NCBI RefSeq assembly: GCF_003837805.1
Contig: NZ_RQIT01000002.1
Span: 62,001-126,000, forward strand
Length of the DNA: 64,000 nt
Direction of reading: 5' to 3'
Source of the DNA: Bradyrhizobium sp. RP6
GTDB taxonomy: Bacteria; Pseudomonadota; Alphaproteobacteria; Rhizobiales; Xanthobacteraceae
How positions within the stretch are numbered: position 1 is the stretch's first letter; every line of letters starts with the position of its first letter. The notes beneath the pieces are model-generated. The model was not told where the DNA came from and ran no database searches. It saw only the letters and a list, made by a program, of their open reading frames with translations. Both the position numbers and the translations under genes were made by a program. This document shows positions 44,631-51,647 of the stretch, piece by piece.

Positions 44631-45620
44631 ATGTCCTGGCAGAAAGACTCCATCATGGCCCGCAGGGGCGTCGCCAAAGGCGAGCGCGGCACCGGCTACA
44701 CGATCACGGAAAGCGAGCAGGGCAAGTACCACTATGTCTACGGCCCCTATGTGAAGCCGGTGCTGACGGTGGATCCCGGCGCCGTTGTCTCCGCGGAAAC
44801 CCATGACGCGTTCGAGGGCGCCATCAAGAACGAGACCGACAGCCCGTCCAAGATTCTCAACTTCCCATTTCTCAATCCGCAGAACGGGCCGATCCACGTC
44901 AACGGTGCCGAGAAGGGTGATACGCTCGCGGTCTATATCGAGAGCATCGTGCCGCGCGGACCGCAGCCGCGTGGCACCACGGTGATCATGCCGGAATTCG
45001 GCGGCCTGGTCAGTACGGGCAACACGGCGCTGCTCAATCCGGCGCTGCCCGAGCGCGTCAAGAAGCTGGAGATCGACGCCAAGACCGGCACCAAATGGAA
45101 CGACAAGATCACGTTGCCCTATGAGCCCTTCATCGGCACCATCGGCACCTCTCCGGAGATCGAGGCGATCTCGTCGCTGGTCCCGGATTACTATGGCGGC
45201 AACATGGATCTGCCCGACGTCGGCGTCGGCGCCATCATCTACCTGCCCGTCAACACCAAGGGCGGGCTGCTCTATCTCGGCGACTGCCATGCGGCGCAGG
45301 GCGACGGCGAGCTCTGCGGCGTCGCCATCGAGCATCCGACCGTCACCACAGTGCAGGTCGACCTGATCAAGGGCTGGACCATCGCCTGGCCGCGGCTCGA
45401 GACCAAGGACTTCATCATGACGATTGGCTCGGCGCGTCCGATGGAGGATGCAGCCCGCATCGCCTATCGCGAACTCTGCCGCTGGATGGCGGCGGACTAC
45501 GGTTTCGACGAGATCGATGCCTACATGCTGCTGACCCAGGCCGGTCGGGTGCGTCTCGGCAACATGGTCGATCCGAAATATACGCTCGGCGCCTCCATCA
45601 AGAAGTCGTATCTCGGTTGA
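44631..45620 (+). CDS. fmdA: Formamidase / acetamidase (FmdA family)
   Basis: Protein of 329 residues of the acetamidase/formamidase family, which hydrolyses formamide or acetamide to ammonia and the acid. Visible are GDTLAVYIESIVPRG, the EFGGLVSTGN stretch, YEPFIGTIGTSPE, YYGGNMDLPDVGVGAIIYLPVNTKGGLLYLGDCHAAQGDGELCGVAIEHP (the conserved DxHAxQGDGE core), and a C-terminal Q-rich dimer region. The ATG at 44631 is chosen because AGGAG precedes it by about nine bases; an ATG seven codons upstream lacks such a site. Formate released here could feed the formate dehydrogenase encoded 13 kb downstream. Confidence 0.92.
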   Translation: MSWQKDSIMARRGVAKGERGTGYTITESEQGKYHYVYGPYVKPVLTVDPGAVVSAETHDAFEGAIKNETDSPSKILNFPFLNPQNGPIHVNGAEKGDTLAVYIESIVPRGPQPRGTTVIMPEFGGLVSTGNTALLNPALPERVKKLEIDAKTGTKWNDKITLPYEPFIGTIGTSPEIEAISSLVPDYYGGNMDLPDVGVGAIIYLPVNTKGGLLYLGDCHAAQGDGELCGVAIEHPTVTTVQVDLIKGWTIAWPRLETKDFIMTIGSARPMEDAARIAYRELCRWMAADYGFDEIDAYMLLTQAGRVRLGNMVDPKYTLGASIKKSYLG

Positions 45621-45633
45621 GGCCAGCCAGCTC

Positions 45634-47373
45634 ATGTCCACCGTGCACAAAGTCGCCCCCGTCCAGTTCGAGCCGGTCATGTTCGAGAAGGAGCGCAACA
45701 TCGCGCGCCTGCTCGAACTCTGTGAGCAGGCGGCGGCGGCCGGCGCGAAGCTCATCGTCACGCCGGAAATGGGAACCACGGGCTATTGCTGGTTCGACCG
45801 CGCCGAGGTTCGGCCCTATGTCGAGCGGATTCCGGGGCCGACCACCGACCGGTTTGCGGCGCTGGCACGTAAGCATGACTGCTACATCGTGGTCGGCATG
45901 CCTGAAGTCGACGAGGACGACATCTATTTCAACTCGGCCGTGCTCGTCGGGCCCGATGGCATCGTCGGCCGCCATCGCAAGACGCATCCTTATATCTCCG
46001 AACCGAAATGGGCGGCGGCGGGCGATCTGCACAACCAGGTCTTCGACACGCCGATCGGACGGATCGCGCTCCTCATATGCATGGACATCCATTTTGTGGA
46101 GACCGCGCGGCTGATGGCGCTGGGAGGCGCGGACGTCATCTGCCATATCTCCAACTGGCTCGCGGAGCGAACGCCGGCGCCTTACTGGATCAGCCGTGCC
46201 TTCGAGAATGGCTGCTACGTGATCGAGAGCAACCGCTGGGGTCTCGAGCGCACTGTCCAGTTCAGCGGCGGGAGCTGTGTGATCGCGCCGGATGGCCAGG
46301 TGATCACGGTCCTCGACAAGGGCGACGGGTTCGCGCTGGCCGAGATCGATCTCGATGTTGCGCGTGCACGCCGCGTGCTGGGCGAGCCAGTCTTCCTTCA
46401 GCGCCGGCCTGAGCTGTATCCGGAACTGCTCACCGACACCTTCAGCTGGAATCCGCGCGATTTTTTCGGCCTTTACGGCCACGAGCCCTGGCCTGAAGGC
46501 GTCCGCTCGCGCATTGCCGCGGCCCAATTCGCACCCAGTGCCGATGTTGCGCGAAATCTCGAGCCGATCGCGAATCTTGCGCGGCAGGCCAAGGCGGACG
46601 GCGCGGCGCTCGTCGTATTTCCGGAGCTTGCGGTCACCGGCCTCGCAGATCCGGCGAGATCGGCGCAGCCGATACATGGTCCCGCCACAGAGAGCCTGGG
46701 CGCGCTCGCTGCGCAGCTCCAGATCTACATCGTTTGCGGGATGGCCGAGCGCGCGGGCGATGCTGTCCATAACAGCGCCTGCCTGATCGCGCCGGATGGA
46801 AAGATCACGATCTACCGCAAGACGCATCTGACGGAAGAGGAGCGGAGCTGGGCCACGGCGGGCGACGACTGGGCCGTCGTCGACACGCCGATCGGGCGAG
46901 TAGGCCTCCTGATCGGCCACGATGCGGCGTTTCCGGAAGCGGGGAGGGTCCTCGCACTTCGTGGCTGCGACATCATCGCATGCTGCGCGGCGGTCAAGGG
47001 CCCCTTCAGTTCGCCACATCCGGGGACATCCGTTCTGCAGCCGGCCCCGATCCCGACCGGCGCCGATCCGCATCATTGGCATCACTTCCGCGTCCGCGCC
47101 GGTGAGAACAACGTGTTCCTGGCGTTTGCCAACGTATTCGATCCCGAACACGGCTATCCGGGCCTGAGCGGCGTGTTCGGCCCCGATACGTTCGAATTCC
47201 CCCGCCGCGAAGCGATCGCGGCGGACGGCACGAGCCTTGCTACAGCTGTCGTCGACACCACCAATCTGGACAGCGCGTACCCGACCAACGTCGTGCGACG
47301 AAAGGACCTCGTTTCGATGCGAATGCCACACAGCTATCGAGGGTTGGTCAGGGCGATGGCAAATAACCACTGA
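45634..47373 (+). CDS. Two-domain nitrilase-superfamily amidohydrolase with an inactive second domain
   Basis: Protein of 579 residues made of two carbon-nitrogen hydrolase domains in tandem (about 5-275 and 293-560), whereas most members have one. The first domain keeps the catalytic triad Glu45 (VTPEMG), Lys116 (HRKTHPY) and Cys149 (LLICMDIHF). The second keeps Glu331 (VVFPELAVTG) and Lys396 (IYRKTHL), but the nucleophile position holds Gly428 (LLIGHDAAF). The first domain should hydrolyse an amide or nitrile-derived substrate. The second may be structural or regulatory. It follows fmdA by 13 bases. Confidence 0.9.
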   Translation: MSTVHKVAPVQFEPVMFEKERNIARLLELCEQAAAAGAKLIVTPEMGTTGYCWFDRAEVRPYVERIPGPTTDRFAALARKHDCYIVVGMPEVDEDDIYFNSAVLVGPDGIVGRHRKTHPYISEPKWAAAGDLHNQVFDTPIGRIALLICMDIHFVETARLMALGGADVICHISNWLAERTPAPYWISRAFENGCYVIESNRWGLERTVQFSGGSCVIAPDGQVITVLDKGDGFALAEIDLDVARARRVLGEPVFLQRRPELYPELLTDTFSWNPRDFFGLYGHEPWPEGVRSRIAAAQFAPSADVARNLEPIANLARQAKADGAALVVFPELAVTGLADPARSAQPIHGPATESLGALAAQLQIYIVCGMAERAGDAVHNSACLIAPDGKITIYRKTHLTEEERSWATAGDDWAVVDTPIGRVGLLIGHDAAFPEAGRVLALRGCDIIACCAAVKGPFSSPHPGTSVLQPAPIPTGADPHHWHHFRVRAGENNVFLAFANVFDPEHGYPGLSGVFGPDTFEFPRREAIAADGTSLATAVVDTTNLDSAYPTNVVRRKDLVSMRMPHSYRGLVRAMANNH

Positions 47374-47409
47374 ACGTGCAAATCTACAGGGGAAGAAAAG
47401 GAGCCGATC

Positions 47410-48171
47410 ATGGATCTAGGACTTGCGGGCGCCAAGGTTCTCGTCACCGGCAGCACCAAGGGGATAGGCCGTGCGATTGCGGAGACCTTTGCCGCCGAGG
47501 GCGCAAATCTCGGCATCTGTGCGCGCAATCAGGCGGACGTCGACAGCACCGTTGCAGCGCTCAAGAGCAAGGGCGTCGCGGCCTTTGGCGCTGCGGTCGA
47601 CGTGTCAGATGGTGCGGCACTCAAGACCTGGGTGGCCGACATGGCGACCAAGCTGGACGGAATCGACGTCGTCGTGGCCAATGTGAGCGCGCTCGCCATC
47701 GGGCAGGACGATGAAAGCTGGGCCAAGGAATTCTCGACTGACATGATGGGCACGGTCCGGCTGGTGAACGCGGCCATGCCTTATCTGGAGAAGAGCCGTG
47801 CCGGTGCGATCGTCGCCATCTCCAGCGTCTCCGGGCGCGAGGTCGATTTCGCGGCCGGCCCCTACGGCACGTTCAAAGCCGCCATCATCCACTACACGCA
47901 GGGTCTCGCCAATCAGCTCGCACACAAGGGCATCCGCGCCAACACGGTCTCGCCGGGCAACACCTATTTCGAAGGCGGCGTCTGGAACACCATCAAGGAC
48001 AGCAATCCCGAGCTCTACAAGGCGGCGCTTGCGCTCAATCCGACGGGCCGGATGGGTACGCCGCAGGAGATGGCGAACGCAGTCGTATTTCTCGCAAGTG
48101 GCGCCGCCAGCTTCATCACTGGAACGAACCTCGTCGTCGACGGTGCCCTGACGCGCGGTGTGCAATTCTGA
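47410..48171 (+). CDS. SDR family oxidoreductase
   Basis: Protein of 253 residues, classical short-chain dehydrogenase. The cofactor motif is VLVTGSTKGIGRAIAETFAAEGANLGICARN (TGxxxGIG); VVVANVSA replaces the usual NNAG (NVS). The active site is ISSVSG with YGTFK (YxxxK), then GIRANTVSPGNTYFEGG. The C-terminus is FITGTNLVVDGALTRG. It lies 36 bases after the nitrilase-type gene and is probably part of the amide operon; the substrate is unknown. Confidence 0.9.
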   Translation: MDLGLAGAKVLVTGSTKGIGRAIAETFAAEGANLGICARNQADVDSTVAALKSKGVAAFGAAVDVSDGAALKTWVADMATKLDGIDVVVANVSALAIGQDDESWAKEFSTDMMGTVRLVNAAMPYLEKSRAGAIVAISSVSGREVDFAAGPYGTFKAAIIHYTQGLANQLAHKGIRANTVSPGNTYFEGGVWNTIKDSNPELYKAALALNPTGRMGTPQEMANAVVFLASGAASFITGTNLVVDGALTRGVQF

Positions 48172-48343
48172 GGCGCGAACGCTGAAACGCAAATCTGTCA
48201 CCCGCGTCATGATTGACCGCGTGGTCGCGCAGGGGCGGTGCAGCCACTGCTGCCCGCATTGTGCAGGGCAGCGATCTCCCGCGCGGATTTTCTGGCGCCC
48301 TCATTCGTGCCAGATAATCAGCTCGGTCCCGAATACGCAGAAG

Positions 48344-49339
48344 ATGTCCCTTCTCTCACGGCGAGAACTGCTCGATACGGCGGCGCGTCTCACGGCGCTG
48401 GTTGCCTGGCCCGGCGGTGCGACCGCCGACGATTATCCCTCCCGCCCCGTCAAGCTGGTCATTCCTTATGCGGCTGGCGCCGCGGGTGATCTGATCGGCC
48501 GTCCCTGGGCCGACAAGGTCGCGCCGCTGCTCGGCCCGGTCTATGTCGAGAATATCGGCGGCGCCGGTGGTGCGATCGGTTCCGCCGCGGTGGCGCAGAG
48601 CGCTCCCGACGGCTACTCGCTTCTGCTCGGCAATGGCAGCACGCAAGTGACGATTCCGTTGTCCTCGGCGCAGCCTGCCTACGAGACGATCCGCGATTTC
48701 CGCGCCATCTATCGGTTGATAACAAGTACGCTTGCATTCGCTGTTCATCCGTCCTTGCCGGTGAAGGACCTGCGGGAGCTGGCAGCTTTTGCGAAGGCGA
48801 ATCCGGGCGGGCTTTCCTATGGCACTCCGGGGGTCGGCACCGGGAATCATCTCGTCGGAGAGATGTTCAGGCAGCAATCTGGTCTTGCAGCGGATTTGAT
48901 CCACGTCCCTTACCGGGGCATGGCGGCCGCTACCAACGACCTCGTCAGTGGCCAGATCAACTCGGTCATTGCGGTGGTCTCGAGCCAGAACCTGCAATTG
49001 CACTTTGCGGGCAAGCTGCGGCTGATCGCCGTGACGAGCGACCGGCGGCTGAGCGGTGCGCCGGAAGTTCCGACTGTCATCGAATCCGGCATGCCCGGCC
49101 TCAGATATGCCGGCTGGTTTGGCCTGTTTGCTCCGAAAGCAACCCCGGATGTGATCGTGGGGCGGATCGCTGCGGCGACCCGCACGGCGATGGCTGATCC
49201 TCAATTGCAGGAAAGCTATCGTTCGCAAGGTCTGGAGCCGGACATCGATTCAGGCCCCGACAAATTTCAGCGCCTCGTCGAGGACGAGCTCGCCCGCCTG
49301 GCTCCCATCGTCAAGTCGATCGGGCTCAAGCGCGACTGA
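48344..49339 (+). CDS. Bug-family (TctC) tripartite tricarboxylate-type substrate-binding protein
   Basis: Protein of 331 residues with an export signal at the N-terminus (SRRELLDTAARLTALVAWPGGATA). The mature part shows DDYPSRPVKLVIPYAAGAAGDLIGRPWADKVA, VENIGGAGGAIGSAAVAQSAPDGYSLLLGNG, PGLSYGTPGVGTGNHLVGEMF, and LIHVPYRGMAAATNDLVSGQI. These are the marks of Bug proteins, which bind carboxylates or amides in the periplasm. No TctA/TctB membrane partners are nearby, so it is an orphan and may act as a sensor component or use distant permeases. A 172-base gap separates it from the SDR gene, so it may have its own promoter. Confidence 0.9.
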   Translation: MSLLSRRELLDTAARLTALVAWPGGATADDYPSRPVKLVIPYAAGAAGDLIGRPWADKVAPLLGPVYVENIGGAGGAIGSAAVAQSAPDGYSLLLGNGSTQVTIPLSSAQPAYETIRDFRAIYRLITSTLAFAVHPSLPVKDLRELAAFAKANPGGLSYGTPGVGTGNHLVGEMFRQQSGLAADLIHVPYRGMAAATNDLVSGQINSVIAVVSSQNLQLHFAGKLRLIAVTSDRRLSGAPEVPTVIESGMPGLRYAGWFGLFAPKATPDVIVGRIAAATRTAMADPQLQESYRSQGLEPDIDSGPDKFQRLVEDELARLAPIVKSIGLKRD

Positions 49340-49346
49340 GCGCTTC

Positions 49347-49469
49347 TCAGAGTCGTACCGCGGACGTAGCAAACGCTTGGGCGACGGGCTCCTGCATTCG
49401 ATTCAGGACCTCCATCCCCGCAATCGCGATGACCAGGGCCGCGACGCAGCTAAGCACAAAAGCCTTCAT
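49347..49469 (-). CDS. Small single-span membrane peptide (40 residues)
   Basis: Protein MKAFVLSCVAALVIAIAGME... of 40 residues: one hydrophobic segment over residues 4-20 and a short polar tail ending TSAVRL. The ATG at 49469 has an ideal ribosome site (GGGAGG) eight bases upstream and a sigma70-type promoter further up. Short peptides of this type, with the same ending, are from memory common in Bradyrhizobium; no function is known. It converges with the Bug-type gene (7 bases between stops). Confidence 0.7.
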   Translation of the reverse strand: MKAFVLSCVAALVIAIAGMEVLNRMQEPVAQAFATSAVRL

Positions 49470-49502
49470 CCTCAGCCTCCCTCGATTGGAAACATCAAGC
49501 CA

Positions 49503-49530
49503 TCTATACGACACGGCGTGTCGCGAGCAA
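49503..49530 (-). promoter_or_regulatory. Promoter of the 40-residue peptide gene with a palindromic operator in its spacer
   Basis: Read on the minus strand: TTGCTC (49530-49525), a 16-base spacer, then TATAGA (49508-49503). The spacer contains the perfect palindrome CGACACG-C-CGTGTCG (49509-49523), the size of a repressor site. A transcript would start near 49496, leaving a leader of about 27 bases with GGGAGG. Confidence 0.55.
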
Positions 49531-49555
49531 GCTGGTCGATCGCTCCAAAGGCACT

Positions 49556-49583
49556 CGTGGCAAGGCATCCGTGGCAAGGCATC
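49556..49583. repeat. 14-bp tandem duplication
   Basis: CGTGGCAAGGCATC occurs twice head to tail without spacing, between the two small minus-strand genes. It looks like a recent slip-strand duplication or a double binding site. Confidence 0.7.
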
Positions 49584-49585
49584 TC

Positions 49586-49792
49586 CTATGGGCTCTTGAA
49601 CACGGGATCTGCGGAAAACGCATTGCCCATCAAGCCAAGGGACTGAAGCTCGGCGCTGTTCAAATCGACTTCCAGGATTGCGAGCAGCAGCGTGAGCACG
49701 ACGGCAACGAGGAGGAGGAAAGGGGAGTCCTCTCGCGCGGCGGGATCCTGCAAGCCATCGAGGGCACCAAGAACGCGTAGCCGCGCAATCAT
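49586..49792 (-). CDS. Small membrane protein (68 residues), unknown function
   Basis: Protein of 68 residues: MIARLRVLGALDGLQDPAA, a strongly hydrophobic segment PFLLLVAVVLTLLLAILEV at about residues 25-43, then a polar C-terminus NSAELQSLGLMGNAFSADP. The frame is open upstream, but the hydrophobic pattern and codon choice only look protein-like from 49792. The ribosome site is poor. One membrane span is expected. It is read in the same direction as the 40-residue peptide gene, but a promoter lies between them. Confidence 0.5.
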   Translation of the reverse strand: MIARLRVLGALDGLQDPAAREDSPFLLLVAVVLTLLLAILEVDLNSAELQSLGLMGNAFSADPVFKSP

Positions 49793-49978
49793 CCTCTGAA
49801 TCGGGCTCGTCCGCCCTGCATGCGGTTTTCCCTGACGTGACCAGGCAGAGTTTAGTGTCCGGCCCATCGGCATTCAAGCGGAGGACGTGCGAGGTGGGCT
49901 GTTGCGCTGCACGCTTCGGAACGGACGCGGGCCTTGCAGGTTTCTTGGAAACTTAGTGAGCGCATCGGAGGACCTTGC

Positions 49979-50239
49979 GTGAAATTACCGAGAGCGATTT
50001 TGTGCTTCGCAGCACTTTGCCTTGTTGAAAGCGCCATGGCCCAGCCTGCGCAAACCAACCCATCGGCGAGGCAAACCCCACCCGAGGACAAGGGCCAGGC
50101 ACAGCCCCAAGGCTGGACAGGCCCAATCAATACAGGTTCGGGTGGTGCGCCGGCTGAAAGTCCCCAAGGCCAGAGTCCGCCTGGAATGCAGGCCGCTCCT
50201 GAGGGTTCGTCCAAGACCACGACGGCGCCGCCCAAGTAG
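49979..50239 (+). CDS. Small exported Pro/Gly-rich protein (86 residues)
   Basis: Protein of 86 residues with a signal peptide (VKLPRAILCFAALCLVESAMA) and a low-complexity hydrophilic mature part rich in Pro, Gln, Gly and Thr, with WTGPINTGSGGAP in the middle. It starts at a GTG preceded by GGAGGA. The mature part has no catalytic motif and looks unfolded; secreted proteins of this kind are frequent and uncharacterised in Bradyrhizobium. Confidence 0.7.
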   Translation: MKLPRAILCFAALCLVESAMAQPAQTNPSARQTPPEDKGQAQPQGWTGPINTGSGGAPAESPQGQSPPGMQAAPEGSSKTTTAPPK

Positions 50240-50316
50240 ACCGCTCCCGTATATTCATCTTGGCCGCCTGTTCTGGCAATCTTGAGAGGGTGAATGTCAA
50301 GCAGGGCCTGCCGGAG

Positions 50317-51606
50317 ATGAGGAGATCACCTTTGTGCGCGAAGGTGGCCGTAGCGCTGTGGGCTATCTTTGCCGGATCATCCGTGCACGCCGACATGGTC
50401 GGACACGGTGGCCCGATTCGGGCTCTTGCCGTTTCCCCGGATGGGGAGGACCTTCTCTCCGGCAGCTTCGACACGGCGGCCATCCGCTGGTCGCTCAAGA
50501 CGGAGACTGCAGAGCAGGTGTTGCGGTATCATGCCGGTGGCGTCAATGCCGTTGCCTTTCTGAAGGACCGCCGGCTGATCACGGCCGGCGCCGACGCGCG
50601 AATTGCAGTGTGGACGGCGGGGCGGCCGGAGCCGGACCGGGTGCTGGAGGGACATGCCGCTCCGATCGTGGCGCTTGCTGTGTCGCCCGACGGGGCCCTG
50701 CTCGCATCGGCGTCATGGGACCGGACGGTGCGACTCTGGTCGCTGTCGGACGGCACGTCGCGCGTGCTCGAAGGGCATACGCAGAATGTCAACGGCGTCG
50801 CTTTCGCGCCGGACGGCGGGCTTGTCAGCGTCGGCTACGATCTTGCGCTGCGCATCTGGCGTCTGCCGGATGGCCAGCCTGAAATCGTGACATTGCCGGC
50901 GCCGCTGAACGCCGTGGCGGTGGCGCCGGATGGTGAAATCGTCACAGGCGCGGTCGATGGCAGGCTGCGCATGCTGACCAAGGACGGCAAGGTCAGCGGC
51001 GAGGTCGCGGCCAGCCCGACACCGGTGGTGGCCTTGACGATGTCGGCGGACGGCGCGTTGATCGCTGCGGCCGGCATCGGCGGCACAGTGGCGATCATCG
51101 ATCGCAAGTCGCGCACCCTGCTGCGCACGCTGGTCGGGCCCGGGCTGCCGGTGTGGTCGGTCGTCTTCCTTGCCGATCGCGAGACGTTGATGACGGGTGG
51201 TGCGGACGGCAGGATCAGGCGCTGGAATGCGCGTACCGGCGATCCCATCGGTTCAAGCCTGACCGGCACACCGGCCGACCCGCTTGCGGCCTATGCCGGC
51301 GATCATGGCGCCGATGTATTTCGGGCGTGTGTTGCCTGTCACACGCTGTCGGACAAGGAGGTGCAGCGTGCGGGTCCGACGCTTGCGGGACTATACGGCC
51401 GCAGGATCGCTTCGTTGCCGGGATATCGCTTCTCTGATGCGCTGAAGACGATGGACATCGTCTGGACACCGGAAACTGTCGCAAGACTGTTCGAAATCGG
51501 GCCAAATGCCTACACCCCCGGCACCAAGATGCCGGAGCAGCGCATCGGCTCGGCCGAGGATCGGCGCGCACTCACCGAGTTTCTGGGCCGCGTGACATCG
51601 CGATAA
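50317..51606 (+). CDS. Periplasmic WD40 beta-propeller fused to a C-terminal cytochrome c domain
   Basis: Protein of 429 residues. A signal peptide (VAVALWAIFAGSSVHA) is followed by about seven WD40-like repeats (residues 28-310), recognisable by GPIRALAVSPDGEDLLSGS, APIVALAVSPDGALLASASWDRTVRLWS and TLMTGGADGRIRRWN. The C-terminal 100 residues form a class I cytochrome c domain: haem-binding Cys338-Val-Ala-Cys341-His342 and a probable axial Met405 in PGTKMPEQ. It would be a periplasmic electron carrier with a docking propeller. The position next to the formate dehydrogenase locus makes it a candidate electron acceptor, by inference. The start may also be a GTG nine codons upstream. Confidence 0.88.
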   Translation: MRRSPLCAKVAVALWAIFAGSSVHADMVGHGGPIRALAVSPDGEDLLSGSFDTAAIRWSLKTETAEQVLRYHAGGVNAVAFLKDRRLITAGADARIAVWTAGRPEPDRVLEGHAAPIVALAVSPDGALLASASWDRTVRLWSLSDGTSRVLEGHTQNVNGVAFAPDGGLVSVGYDLALRIWRLPDGQPEIVTLPAPLNAVAVAPDGEIVTGAVDGRLRMLTKDGKVSGEVAASPTPVVALTMSADGALIAAAGIGGTVAIIDRKSRTLLRTLVGPGLPVWSVVFLADRETLMTGGADGRIRRWNARTGDPIGSSLTGTPADPLAAYAGDHGADVFRACVACHTLSDKEVQRAGPTLAGLYGRRIASLPGYRFSDALKTMDIVWTPETVARLFEIGPNAYTPGTKMPEQRIGSAEDRRALTEFLGRVTSR

Positions 51607-51647
51607 CAGCCGCTTCCGGCCTTGCGGAGACGTCCACTTCGTCTAGT

